This document shows positions 22,761 through 34,160 of a stretch of 64,000 bases of DNA, piece by piece. The position numbers and the translations under genes are program-made. The DNA lies in the NCBI GenBank assembly GCA_963680875.1, contig OY804579.1, positions 33,713,804 to 33,777,803 on the forward strand. The letters are read 5' to 3'. This stretch comes from Bathymodiolus brooksi (Eukaryota; Mollusca; Bivalvia; Mytilida; Modiolidae). The notes beneath the pieces are model-generated. The model saw only the letters and a list, made by a program, of their open reading frames with translations. It made no database searches and was not told the origin of the DNA. The first letter of the stretch is position 1; each line of letters opens with the position of its first letter.

Positions 22761-23627
22761 ATACGCCCGTCGTCAACATTCATACAATATTTGTAGACTT
22801 TCTTTCCCATAACTCTTGAATGAAAAATCTAAATTTCACCAACAGCTGCACCATAAACATGAATTGGAACATTTATGCAATATTTATGTTGAAATAAAAC
22901 CGACATACGAAAAATCGCCTACAATTTGATGAATAAAGTCCCATAACTCTGGAATGAAAAATTGAAATTTCACCAAAAAGTATACAGATCATAAGACTAT
23001 CAATTTCAATAACTGTAGTAAGTTTTAAGTGAATTGGCGAAGGGGTTCTCAATTTACAGTGCGACATACGAAAAATCGTCTACAATGTGATGAATAAAGT
23101 CCCATAACTCTGGAATGAAAAATTTAAATTTCACCAAAAAGTATACAGACCGTAAGACTATCAATTCCAATAACTGTGCGAAGTTTGAAGTGAATTGGCC
23201 AAGGGGTTCTCAATTTACAGCGTGACATACGAAAAATCGCCTACAATTTGATGAATAAAGTTCCATAACTCTGGAATGAAAAATTGAAATTTCACCAAAA
23301 AGTATACAGACCATAAGACTATCAATTCCAATAACTATGCGAAGTTTGAAGTGAATTGGCCAAGGGGTTCTCAATTTACAGCGCGACATACAAAAAATCG
23401 CCTATAATTTGATGAATAAAGTCCCATAACTCTGGAATGAAAATTCGAAATTTCACCATAAAGTATACAGATTATAAGACCATCAATTCCAATAACCCTC
23501 TGAAATTTGAAGTGAATTGGCCAAGGGGTTCTTAAGTTAGAGCACGACATGTGAAACGGACGGACGGACGGACAGACAGATGGACATTGGACTACCATAA
23601 TACGTCCCGTCTCAAAGACGGGCGTAT
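22761..23627 (+). mobile_element. HINE family 2, fuller copy
   Basis: 5' end ATACGCCCGTC is the reverse complement of the right arm of the 3' hairpin (GACGGGCGTAT), i.e. a subterminal inverted repeat. Five ~161 bp monomers with CGACATACGAAAAATCG and CCCATAACTCTGGAATGAAA words follow, then a CGGA microsatellite (23555-23575) and the hairpin at 23600-23627. No coding capacity. Confidence 0.78.
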
Positions 23628-24206
23628 AAAAATGACTCAAAATCGCAGTGTGTTCTAGCCCATTAAACATAAACCATGCTGGGACTGACAATATCATTAA
23701 ACAGTCATTTATTCCTCCTCCTGTCCGAAATAATATTTTCTATGAAATTGAGACGTCGAGTACCAGATTATACAACACCGGACTGGGTGCACAGTTTACA
23801 GGAGGGGGCAGGTCCCCGTTTTGGCGAAAACCCTTTAAAAACGACGGAAAATATGGGTTTGGATCCCCTATTTGCCCCCTCTTTTGAGAAAGTCTGGATT
23901 CGCCGGGTCCAAAATGCTGGAGTTTCAACACTCGCAGACGAGTTCATTCCATACCGGGAAGAAGAAGGGGTCTACTTTGAAAAAAAATATAGGTCCATAT
24001 ATCTGAGTTAATATTGTTTAAAAAAATTTATTGGACTTCGTCCCAAGTTATTTAACACCTATCATCATATTATGCCAGCAAAGCTGGCACTTATGTTAGA
24101 AATGCTGAGAAAAAAAAATATACTGATGGCTTAAAAATCTTTCGTTCACAATAACTACTTCCTGTATCCTTGGAGACACGCGTACAATATGGTGGCGGCG
24201 AGATCA
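23063..24206 (-). repeat. Right inverted arm
   Basis: Inverted copy of 15270-16381, nearly identical. It holds 34 bp (including CATGCTGGGACTGACAATAT, about 23670-23703) missing from the left arm. The left arm retains one of the two CATTAAAC words that bound it here, so deletion through that direct repeat in the left arm is the simplest history. Confidence 0.9.
23676..24011 (+). CDS. Unknown 111-codon frame in the right arm
   Basis: Counterpart of the 15465-15794 frame; identical from LNSHLFLLLSEI to the end, with a different start because of the 34 bp difference. No family recognised. Confidence 0.2.
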   Translation: MLGLTISLNSHLFLLLSEIIFSMKLRRRVPDYTTPDWVHSLQEGAGPRFGENPLKTTENMGLDPLFAPSFEKVWIRRVQNAGVSTLADEFIPYREEEGVYFEKKYRSIYLS

Positions 24207-24551
24207 CGAGAGTTCGATTGAATGAGACTAGATTCGGCCCTAAAAAAAGTCTTCTCCGATATATCTCGGCCCAAAAAATCTCGACACTATTTTGATGCAC
24301 TGAATGTCTGAATGAGCATGAAATTGGCAGATAATTTTCAGATTCGCGAGCATTCATGGCCGTGCCTGTTTCAATAGATGGAAAGAGCATCCTTACATTG
24401 TACTACACTACAATCCAATAAACGAACTTAGAAAAAAATGTAATCTGATAGTAGCGTCATAGCAAAGTCATCTTTTATATAAAAAATAGGAATCTAAATA
24501 CACTAGCCCTGAAAGTTACTTCCTCAAACTTAAGTATTCTAAACCCCTTTT

Positions 24552-24713
24552 TTTGCAGGGGCAACAGTGTTGGCAAATGAATCTGGTATAGTAAATGGGA
24601 TATTTTTTCAAGATGAAATGATGAGGAAAATGTTTGAAAAATTTCCAGAAGTCTTACTGATCGATGCCACATATAAACAAATAAAATTACGATTACCCGA
24701 TATTTTTCCGTGA
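24552..24713 (+). pseudogene. Relic exon of a MULE/ZSWIM-like transposase
   Basis: A splice-acceptor-like TTTTTTTGCAG precedes an open frame with ATVLANESGIVNGIFFQDEM, then MRKMFEKFPEVLLIDATYK. The pattern F-x-(K)FPEVLLIDATYK is the first catalytic Asp region of Mutator-like transposases and of ZSWIM1/3-type host proteins. It ends at a TGA without a donor site and the other DDE blocks are absent, so it is a broken fragment. Confidence 0.6.
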
Positions 24714-25219
24714 AATAGGTTCCTGAACTGGAATTCTATTCCGGCACTTAATCTCTCAGGTAATCTTAATTTTTCGTTATTATTACCTAATCCAGGTAAT
24801 CGTAGCCAGTGCCTTTATTTTAAGCCGGGCATATATATAATAATTCTTTATTTGCATAATAATACACCCATGTGGGTCAAGCAAATACAAATACAAACAA
24901 ACAAAATTACAATAAACAAAACCTCTAATGAACGAAATTAAAGTTTCTATAAACCGTAATGGATTACTTTCCAAGAAAATCACTTTCAAAATACAAAAAA
25001 ACCGATAGAGATTTCAATAAACACGTGCACGATATCGACATTTTCATAAATGACAAGTGGAGAAAATACGCGGGCGGCGACATAGGGCGACTCTTCAAAA
25101 TTACAAGGCGTCTTGAACTTCGCTTTTGACCTACGAGAAAGCGAAGTCAACCTTCACAAGGCGACTTCTTCGCCCTCCAACGTGAGACCTGCTTCTTAGA
25201 ATAGATTTAAATCTACAGA
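24714..25219. other. No gene recognised
   Basis: Includes a GC-richer segment (25060-25200) with GGCGACTTCTTCGCCCTCC and GAAGTTCAAG-like words that look like part of a DNA repeat. No coding signal. Confidence 0.4.
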
Positions 25220-25496
25220 GGGCCCTGGTGGCTCAATGAGTTAGGTAGTTGGATTACTTAACAACTCATATAAACCTATCACCAATACGACGTGGGTTCA
25301 CACCAGGCTTTGTAAATTACAAAAAAGGGTGCACTCGACTTGCAGCCGCCAGTGATAAATTTTACCAGTTGTTTGCCCATGGTCAGTGGTTCTCTCCGGG
25401 CACTCGGCCTTCTTCCATCACTAAAACTGGTCGCCATGATATAGCTGAAATATTGCTAAAAGTGGTGTGAAACACCAAAAATCAAATTAAAAAAAA
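25220..25496 (+). mobile_element. tRNA-derived SINE, copy 1
   Basis: GGCCCTGGTGGCTCAATGAG looks like a tRNA-related head; the body has GGTCAGTGGTTCTCTCCGGG and ends in the conserved CTGAAATATTGCTAAAAGTG. The 3' end is A-rich. An 11 bp duplication TAAATCTACAG flanks it (25209-25219, 25500-25510). Most diverged in sequence of the set but with the clearest flanking duplication. Confidence 0.82.
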
Positions 25497-25682
25497 ATCT
25501 AAATCTACAGTACATATTCCGATGATGATGCACACCAATTATTGTAGCATTTGTTTTGCTGGTTCTAGAGATTTTTTCTTTAAGATTACTGTAACTTTTT
25601 TTTTAAATTCCCTTAGAACCCTTAATAGCCTTTCCCCATGGAGAATCAACTTTGTGTTAATTATAACAAATCTGAATCTCCT

Positions 25683-25813
25683 CTACCCAGGGACCATCCC
25701 TGCCAAATTTGGTTTAATTTGGTTAAAAATTATGTGAAAACTATACAGACGGATGAAGGACACCAAGTGTTGGCAACAGCTCAAACGACCCTTTGCATCA
25801 GGTGAGCTTATAA
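25683..25813 (+). mobile_element. HINE remnant (3' end)
   Basis: A last half-monomer (CCAGGGACCATCCCTGCCAA), a decayed CAGACGGATGAAGGACACCA, GTGTTGGCAACAGCTCAAAC and the degenerate hairpin side ATCAGGTGAGCTTATAAAA. Confidence 0.72.
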
Positions 25814-27460
25814 AAAAACTATATTTGGGATAAATTATAATAATCTTTTTTATTAAAATATCTAATACAAAATAATATAATTGAACTAAAAAACAATAAG
25901 TAAAATATGCAAAAAAACCCATGAAAATCAGAGGATTCTATTGGCTGACCTGGAGTATCCATAAAAAATAATTTGTTTGCTGTTTAGTGAATGGCCTCAC
26001 TGGAGTTTTAATTTTTTTTTACAATTTGTCTCTTTATCATGCAATTCCGGTTGAAATGGGATTAAATTTTAATAATATAATTGTATAATAAAAGTACAGA
26101 TCTAAAAAGAGATGTATTGCTTTGCTGCCCAGACCTCAGTGTTGAAAAGAACTTGATACTGTTTTATAAATTGAATGCTTAGATTAAGCAAAATAACAGT
26201 AGGTATTCTGTTAAAAACTGTGTTCAATATTGGAGATAAATAGTTTTTATTTGGAAAATTAAAATTTAGATAAAGTGCAATATATAAAAAAAATGTTCTA
26301 AATAAAAAAGATTATATATGACTATAGCAAAACAATGTAGGTTTAATGTGATCATGGACCTGCCTATATACATGTATCATTACATTATCTGTTCATTTCA
26401 TTTAAAAAGCCCAGTGCAATTGGTTAAGAGCTTGACATGTGACTTTGAAATTGAAACTACTTATTCAATGAAGCGAACAGCCATTCGACCATACACACTT
26501 CCGTGAAAATGTGGAAAATTATAAGAAATAATAATTTACATTGTATTACATAGTGGCGCTTCACGCTTCATACAAAATGTAGTTCTTCTGATGTTTTCAC
26601 ATGCCAATAAAATTAGTAAAGATTGCATTCAATTGTTAAAAAAATATTTTTTAGTAAAAAAATCATACACCAAAATACATTTCTAGAGTTATTATGTATG
26701 TACAAAGAAAGGCAACTTGATTTTTTTTTTTTTTTTTTTTTTTTGCTAAATCTGATTTTGACCTTAAATATTATAAAATTAAATCATCCTTAGGCTCCAT
26801 TTGGTGTTAGGAAACCCACGTCAGAGTTTGTAGCTTTCATACAAAGGTACTTCTTTTTCTATTACTAATAAGAAGAGATTAGTTGGGTCAATAACAACAT
26901 AATTGATATCAGTTATTCTTAAGAACCATGGCAACTTGTTAAATAAAATGAGGATACAAATAAATATCCAGGAGTAGATAGGGACTCAATATTCTATATA
27001 ACATAATAGGATGTGCATAGTACCTATTTAAGTATAATATAATATGCACACCTACTTTGGTGGGGCTAAGGAGAGAATTTTGAATAAACAAATTCCAAGC
27101 TCAGAAAAATGTTAAGAAGCAAAAATATTTGGATAAAAAATGGTGAGCCTATATTGTATGGGAATATAGAAACTGACCTAAAATTGTTGACCCCTTCACC
27201 AGAAAAGCAATACTTATATCTGGCCTTCAAAGACTATCCTTGCAGGCAAAACAAAAATTAAGATGATATGGTCAATCCCAAAAAGTTTCTGTGAATTCTT
27301 CCCTATATAACACTCAGACTGAGTATAAAAGTGAGTTATTACACAGAAATAAATACATTTGTAATTTATTGTCTAAATTGTTTTTTCCACACTCATTAAT
27401 CATATTTTGAGTCAAGTAACACAGTTATTCTATCTGAATGATAACTAATGTGCTAATATC
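25814..27460. other. AT-rich, no gene recognised
   Basis: Contains a poly-T run at about 26720-26744. No coding frame or family was recognised. Confidence 0.5.
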
Positions 27461-30400
27461 CTACGATGCTAATTTAAAAATGTTTCGAATTCCTGAAAAT
27501 TTGACCACAAGTATATTGGCATCATTGTTCTGACTTTTGCATCCTATCAGCAGCATTCCATTATTGTCAATATCTAGTGATCGCGCTGCTTCTTTTACAC
27601 CTAGATCCGAAAGCCTCTGACATTTGATACATTTTCCTTCGCTGTTGATGACATGGAGGCAGGACTGACCATCTAACACAATAACGTTGTCCAACTCAGT
27701 GGCCACTAAATCTACTGGTTCAAATGAATAATCATCACAACCACTATAAATACTCCTGACTTCACCATCCTGTCCTAATATTACCATCCAATTATTTTCA
27801 AATGGTATTCTAACCATAACATAACATAATGACAGCTATCACTGGTTACTCTAATAGGACCAGCAAACATAGATGTATTCTTCATCCAGGAGAATGGAGA
27901 CGTGTTTGTATCACTAAGACTTCAGGCTGTCGTGTATTATTATTTACACATCCCACTATAATCTTATCGTCCTTGGTTACATGGAGTGCTTCAGTTATTT
28001 CTTTGAGTGATTGTTTGCACTTAAAATCTTCAGTTTTCCATGTTGTATGTGATAGGGTTAGGAGTTTTTTCCTAGAAGAGAGTAGGAGATCTCCTGTTGG
28101 TAGCAATTCCATGTTGTCTATATAAATGTTAACTGTTCTAATAATTTGCAATGAACCATTGGCAAGCGTCACATTCAATAGGGCGCTATTCTCTTCATCA
28201 TATATCCACACAGATTCCTTATCACATTTCAGATTATTAATGGTAGACAGGTTGGTTGTATATTGTTTCATGACCTGGAATCTGATTTCAGTCAGCACAT
28301 TGATATCATTATCTACAAGACACCCAAATGATTTTTCAATTACAGAGAGATTTATCTCCCCTGGAAGAAACTCTACAACAGTTGAAAGCTTGGGGTTCAC
28401 TGATTTTATTCGTTGTCGGTGTATTTCATTTTCTTCCTCTATCACTCTAAACAAGGTATTATGGTTACCAGATTGTACAACTTCCTTCAGGTACTGGTTC
28501 CTTGTTTCCAACTCTTCTTTTCTTTTTTTGGAACGCTTCATCCATTCCTGAATTGGCTTGCTATTTTTGTCCCATCTTTGATCCAATTCATTTAAATGTT
28601 TAGCTGTTAGAAGATTAACTGCATCAACTAAAGCTTCACTTTGACTTCTAATTTTGTCCTTTTCTTTGTCCTTGCTAACATTTCCAACAGCTTCAACCTT
28701 CAAATTCATGCCTACAATTAACTTCCCAATGTCATCGTCAATGTCAGAACTCAAAGCCTTTAATTTATCTACTGATATCTCATATCCTTTGTTAATATGC
28801 TTAAATGAATGATCGCTATATGACTTTCCTCGATACACAAGAGGCATATACAGTACAGCTGACAGCATACACTGATAAATGCTGAGCATAATCTGCATAC
28901 TGAGCCAGGCTCAGCATTTTTGCTGATGGTCTGCTAATTAACCCCAAGGTAATAAACAGGGCCATAAAATACCTGGTCAGTAGTGCCTTGTTGATTTTAC
29001 AGGTAAATATATACACCTGTTTGTGTTATTTAACAGGAAATGGGCATATTTGGATTTCAGTGATTATGATGTGTAGAAAAAGGACTTTAATACATTTAAC
29101 TGTACCTTGAAAATTTGTCAATAAAATAATATTTTCAAAATTTAATATTTTGTGTTATTAGCATCAGCTAACAATTTAAACAAATAATTGAAATGAAATC
29201 ATAATTTTGTGTTGGATATATAAGAATTTTTAACTGAAAATATGGCAAAGAAGAACAAGATTAATTGTGATGCTATTTTAATCAATAGATTAATTAATTA
29301 AGATTAGATTTAACATTTTAAGAATTTTCTTTCTATGTAATGTGCATGTGTGTACATGTAAGTCATGTATTTAAGAGTTTTTTTTTCAACTTTGACAAAA
29401 ATGTTATAGTTGTTTTTTTATGATACATGTATTTAAAATTTAAAAAAAAAAAAAATTTGTAATTAATTTTATCTGTTTTTGCAAAGGAATAATATATTTA
29501 ATTTGTTTTATCAATTTAATCAAATAAATGTAATCCAATTTCAAAAATATACTTGTTACTATGTTTCTATTTTTTTTAATCCATTTTATCCAAGGTAATA
29601 TTAATTTCTTTTCTTTTTGTTATTCAGGACATTTCTTGAACATTTTTTTTTTCACATTTTTATTCTTATTTTGTTAAACATACATTCTAAACATTAAAAA
29701 AAATATGCCAGTTGATTATAAATACATTCTTTTCAATATTAAAAAATGACAAATTAAGTATTTTTTGTATATTAACACACAGATATGGTAAACATAGAAA
29801 ATCTCAATCAATGAAGGATTTATGGACACTTGTAGTAATTTGCCACTTATTCACTCTCATGTCATAAATTGATCTTAAAGAGACATACTGTCTAGGCTAA
29901 TGAAAAAGAAAAACACACACACACATATTCAACTAGATTCCTAAATTAAATATTATATTTTTTTTATAAAATGTGAAATGTTCAATGGTTAAAATTAAAT
30001 TACTATAAATTTCTTTTTCATAAATATTCATGAATTTTGAATTAAACTTTTTTTAAATAATTTACTGTTTTTGTTAGTACAAACACAAATAAAAAAAAAA
30101 AAAACCCCAACAAATGGTTAAAAAAAGAATAGATACACATCTATTGTATACATGTAAATATTTTCAAATAATTTACTTTTAAATTTTAAAATACAGATAA
30201 TAACTGAAATTTTAACAAAACAAATCAATTGAAAAAAAAGAAATTTTAATTCGATTTTAGAATTATCAAAACATTACTACATTGTAAAATAGAAAATTTA
30301 TTATGTAAATATTTCCACTAAATAAAAAGTCACAAGTGTAACAAATCACACATACATGCTCAGGTTAATTTTACTAACACCTATTGAATCAGGTACATCT

Positions 30401-30665
30401 ACCTGGAAATCATTATGATCATATTGTTTGTTCAATTGCTGACCATCTGTACAGGTGAGGGTAATAAAACTGATCATCAGCCCATGATTTACGACCCCCA
30501 ATAAAACCTCAGCATTGAATGCTGAGCCTTTTAAATGCTCAGCATTTATCAGTGTATGCTGTCAGCTGTACTGTAGGTAGTTCACAGTTAGTACAGAAAA
30601 AAACCACAGTTTTGTCCATTGTGAACTCGGCAGTTGATGTTTTTTAAATCCTTATCCATTTCCAT
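27461..30665 (-). pseudogene. B-box/coiled-coil/propeller TRIM-like gene, split by a transposon
   Basis: On the minus strand ATG at 30663-30665 opens MEMDKDLKNINCRVHNGQNC, a B-box2: C-x2-H-x8-C-x2-C-x4-C-x2-C-x4-H, whose last part (ELPIC-LLC-IEESH) is only read across the transposon site at 28849/30575. Then come a coiled coil (KKRKEELETRNQYLKEVVQ region) and a C-terminal beta-propeller-like domain (VDLVATELDNVIVLDGQ; SLDIDNNGMLLIGCK) ending at 27461. No RING is present; such RING-less TRIM56-like genes are numerous in bivalves. Breaks: the insertion, a 7-T instead of 6-T run near 30597, an extra AT near 28818, a shift near 27893 and a TTATG duplication near 27823. The small indels sit in simple repeats and could be sequence errors; the insertion is real. 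Confidence 0.78.
28851..30573. mobile_element. Mariner/Tc1-like non-autonomous element inside the TRIM-like B-box
   Basis: Inverted repeats of ~38 bp begin CAGTACAGCTGACAGCATAC and end with its reverse complement GTATGCTGTCAGCTGTACTG. TA dinucleotides flank both ends (28849-28850, 30574-30575), the Tc1/mariner signature. 1,723 bp, AT-rich, no transposase frame. Subterminal words TGCTGAGCA/TGCTCAGCA continue inside each end. Confidence 0.9.
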
Positions 30666-30837
30666 TTTGTTTTGTCCTGAACAACAAGCTACTGTGTCAT
30701 GTAACTGAATTTTAACAACTGGTTAAGACCTAGGAAAACCCAATTTAAGTAGTCAAGATATATGGAAAGTCTTAGCTATTTATACTGAAATGATATCTTC
30801 CTACATTCAGGTTTTCTGAGAATCAACAAACCGTGTC

Positions 30838-30986
30838 AACATTTTTTCTCAGAAAAATATACTATTTACTGAAGTAACATTTTTTCTCAGAAAAATATAT
30901 TATTTACTGAAGTAACATTTTTTCTCAGAAAAATATACTATTACTGAAGTAACATTTTTTTCTCAGAAAAATATACTATTACTGAA
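30838..30986. repeat. ~37 bp minisatellite, four units
   Basis: Repeated AACATTTTTTCTCAGAAAAA with TATACTATTACTGAAGT; length varies by one base in the T run and in the TATTTAC/TATTAC step. It lies just upstream of the TRIM-like pseudogene. Confidence 0.85.
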
Positions 30987-31448
30987 GTTATCTAACACAC
31001 AGGTACATTATCAGATGATAGACCTGACCTAGAACCCTAGAACACTTATCATGAGAATGATGTTTCTTTAAACCTTTAATGACCTACTTTTTATTATATT
31101 TATTTAATATTAAGAAAACCTTATATGTTCTCTAGATGTCCTGTTTATTGAAAATCAATAAATTTCAATCTTAATCAATATTACACTTATTGGGAACAAT
31201 AAACTTTTTAAAATTTATTTTTACAAATAGTCAGGATTTTATAATTCTGTTGCATCACCACCTGACTAAGGTGTGAGAGGGGTTTTCAAAAAACAATGAA
31301 TTTTGCGACTACATGGATTTTACATTTTGATAAGCAAATAAAGTAATATATAATAGTAATAAACACTTTCATTCATCATTCACTCTCTTACCATTTTGTT
31401 TTTCAAACATATTAAATTTCTCCCAACATTTTGCACTTTATCAAAAAT
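30987..31448. other. No gene recognised
   Basis: AT-rich spacer. A TCTTAC at 31386 resembles a minus-strand donor but no adjoining frame matches EXOC7 or another family. Confidence 0.4.
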
Positions 31449-32120
31449 ACTAGAGGCTCAGTGGACTGAGCATGTGTCCCTAACCTTTCATTATGTTTTG
31501 GGGAACCTTTATACAAAACCTGCCATAGGTACTTTCTACCAAATTTCAGTTCATTTGGCTACTCAGTTTCAGAGGAGAAGATTTTTTAGAAATCAACCAA
31601 TGAGAAACAAGAAATACCTGTGGCAGCCATGTTAGTTAATGGAACAGAACGAAATGAGCATTCTTTATAGAGACACATCTATAGATGCTTCTTACCAAGT
31701 TTCGGTTCATTTGTCTAAGCAGTTTCAGAGGAGAAGATTTTTTTTAGAAATCAACCAATCAGAAACAAGAATTGTCTGTGGTGACCATGTTTGGTAACGG
31801 ATCGGAACTAAATAAGCATTCTTTATAGACCTTCCTTCGATGTTTCCTACCAAAGTTTCGGTTCATTTGGCCTAGCAGTTTCAGAGGAGAAGATTTTACC
31901 AATAAGAAAGAAGAATTGATGTGGCTGCTATGTTTGTTAACTGATCAGGACAAATTGAGCAATCTTTATAGAGGACCATCCATAGATACTTCCTATTAAG
32001 TTTTGCTTCATTTGGACAAGCGGTTTCAGAGGAGAAGATTTTTAGAAATCGGCCAATCAGAAACAAGAAGTGCCTGTGGTGGCCATGTTTGTTAACAGAA
32101 AAGAAAATTGGTCAACCTAA
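31449..32120 (+). mobile_element. HINE-like element, copy E1 (3' end missing)
   Basis: Starts ACTAGAGGCTCAGTGGACTG, the 5' hairpin of the family (GCTCAG/CTGAGC). Four ~154-157 bp monomers follow with CAGTTTCAGAGGAGAAGATT and GTGGCAGCCATGTT words. No 3' hairpin is found before the next copy. Confidence 0.75.
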
Positions 32121-32212
32121 AGCTTTTGATCCTTCTTATGTATTCCTCTAACTTTCACTTTGTTGCTGTTCTTACTTGAATGGTGAAAGTGAAAAATAAC
32201 CCATATCTGTCA

Positions 32213-32273
32213 AGACTATCGGGCTGTCAGACTATCGGACTGTCGGACTAACGGGCTGTGGGACTATAGCTAC
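32213..32273. repeat. Short GGGCTGTCGGACTAT-type repeat
   Basis: Four imperfect units of about 15 bp, between two HINE-like copies. Confidence 0.7.
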
Positions 32274-32300
32274 ACTCCCACATTTGGCACTTAATAAAAA

Positions 32301-33222
32301 AAAAACTAGAGGCTCATTCTATTTTGAGGCAACTTTATACAGAACCCCCCCCCATAGGTGCTTCCTAATCAATTTCGGTTCATTTGGCTACTCGGTTTCA
32401 GAGGAGAAGATTTTTTAGAAATCAACCAATCAGAAACAAGAAATGCCCGTGATGGCCATGTTTGCTAACAGATCAGGACTATATGATCAATCTTTATAGA
32501 TGACCATCCATAGATGCTTCATACCAAGTTTCGTTGCATTTGGTCTAGCAGTTTTAGAAGTGAATATTTTTTAGAAATCAACCACTCAGAAACAATAATT
32601 GCTGTGGTGGCCATGTTTGTTAATGGATTGGGACAAAATGAGCAGTATTTATACAGGACCATCCATAGATGCGTCCCACCATGTTTCTGTTCATTTGGAC
32701 AAGCGGTTTCAGAGGAGAAAACTTTTAGAAATCGGCCAATCAGAAACAAGAATTGCCTGTGGTGGCCATGTTTGTTAACAGATCGGAACTAAATGAGCAA
32801 TCTTTATAGGGCACCTTCCATAGATGCTTCCTACCAAGTTTCGGGTTCATTTGGCCAAGCGGTTTCAGAGGAGACTATTTTTTAGAACTCGACCAATCAG
32901 AAACAAGAATTACTGTAGTGGCCATGTTTGTAAATAGATAGGGACGACTTGAGCAGATATTATAGAGGACCTTCCATAGATGCTTCCTACAAAGTTTCGG
33001 TTCATTTGGCCATGCGGTAACAGAGTAGAAGATTTTTTAGAAATTGACCAATCGGAAACAAGAATTGCCTGTGGTGGCCATGTTTGTTAACGGATGGGGA
33101 CAAAATAAGCAATCCTTATAGAGGACCATCCATAGAAGCTTCCTACCAGGTTTCAGAGGAGAAGATTTAAAGTTTAAAAGTTAACGGACAACAGACACCA
33201 AGTAATGGCAAGGTGAGCTCAA
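32301..33222 (+). mobile_element. HINE-like element, copy E2
   Basis: 5' word AAACTAGAGGCTCATTCTAT; monomers of ~150-155 bp with GGTGGCCATGTTTGTTAAC and CAATCAGAAACAAGAATTGC; a reduced ACGGACAACAGACACCAAGT and the 3' end GGCAAGGTGAGCTC. The hairpin's left arm is lost. Confidence 0.78.
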
Positions 33223-33404
33223 AAACTTGTTACATAATAATTACAAGTGGATAGATGGTGATAAACACAATAATAGTTTTATGATGTATATAGATGTCAG
33301 ACAAAAATACCAACAACACAAGGGTGACCTAGACCAATTTAGCTATACATACAAACTTGATATCTTCATAAAAAACATAAAAAAGAAATGTGAAATCAAA
33401 GCCT

Positions 33405-33632
33405 GGAACATGGTCGTCTGGTAGTTAGATTTACAACTACCTATGTAATCAGTGCCTATCACCACTAAAGTTGTGAATTTGAATCCTGTTCATGGCAAGA
33501 TGTACTTGATACAACATTATGCGATCAAGTTTCTCTGGGTACTCCGGTTTCCTCCACCAATAAAACTTACTGCTACGATATAACTGAAATATTGTTGAAA
33601 GTGGTGTTAAACACAACATTCCAACCCAACCC
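33405..33632 (+). mobile_element. tRNA-derived SINE, copy 2
   Basis: TTACAACTACCTATGTAATC, CTATCACCACTAAAGTTGTG, then GGTTTCCTCCACCAATAAAA and GATATAACTGAAATATTGTT. It lacks the GACTTGCGGCAGGTC segment seen in other copies. Confidence 0.85.
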
Positions 33633-33640
33633 GACAGTCT

Positions 33641-34160
33641 GGAAGAATACAATACTATGAATTACAAACAATAAGGTAAAATGAAATCACAATATGACTT
33701 TAGTTAAACATATAAACAATGGTTTGGTCTGTACTTACCTAAACATTAACATCTTCACCAGCCAAGGTTTACGGTCATCCTGCCACCCTCCACATCCTTG
33801 GCCGCGTTAGCCTGATTTTTGTCATTACATGTTTAGGGTTTTAACTGGATGCAGCCAGCAATAGCTGCAACCAATCAAAATGTGTGTTACAAAAACAAGT
33901 CATTTGTAGGAAATATGTACTAGTAAATATAAAATGGCCATGTTTAGGCTTTGCCATGGGTGATTGCCAAAAATAATAGGATAATTTTTATGGACACATT
34001 TATTGGCTGAATATGATATCCTTACAAAGGGACATCACTGACAAAATCCAGCAGAGAACAGTACACAACAATCATGAAATTACAGTTAACGTGGCCAAGG
34101 GTGAAGGGGAGAGTCAGATCGTAACATTAGTAACAAGTATAAACAATGGTTTGGTCTATA
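33641..34160. other. Duplicated intron segment and possible MITE
   Basis: ATAAACAATGGTTTGGTCTG at 33711 recurs as ATAAACAATGGTTTGGTCTA at 34138, next to the EXOC7 donor array. Between them CATCCTTGGCCGCGTTA and TAACGTGGCCAAGGGTG form a loose inverted pair, suggesting an inserted MITE with a duplicated flank. Confidence 0.4.

Larger units (their letters stand above)
15270..24206. mobile_element. ~8.9 kb structure with ~1.1 kb inverted arms
   Basis: The left end TGATCTCGCCGCCACCATAT and the right end ATATGGTGGCGGCGAGATCA are exact inverted copies. The inversion continues inward for 1.11 kb (left arm 15270-16381) and 1.14 kb (right arm 23063-24206). The interior is a patchwork: LINE fragment, MITEs, hAT fragment, palindromes. 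No transposase clearly belonging to the whole was found and no convincing target-site duplication flanks it. It could be a large foldback transposon or an inverted segmental duplication. The left end truncates the PHD-finger frame. Confidence 0.7.

Noticed and set aside
15270..24206. Polinton/Maverick element, because of long inverted repeats
   Set aside because: No polymerase B, integrase, protease or packaging ATPase frame is visible inside.
28126..28595. Plus-strand frames opposite the TRIM-like gene
   Set aside because: Shadows of the coiled-coil and propeller coding strand.
31390..31448. Candidate EXOC7 exon before a GTAAGA-like donor
   Set aside because: The frame with plausible residues has a TAA and no acceptor; no family match.
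33736..33820. Candidate EXOC7 exon between GTAAGT-like and AAATCAG-like signals
   Set aside because: All three minus frames contain stops and none resembles Exo70.
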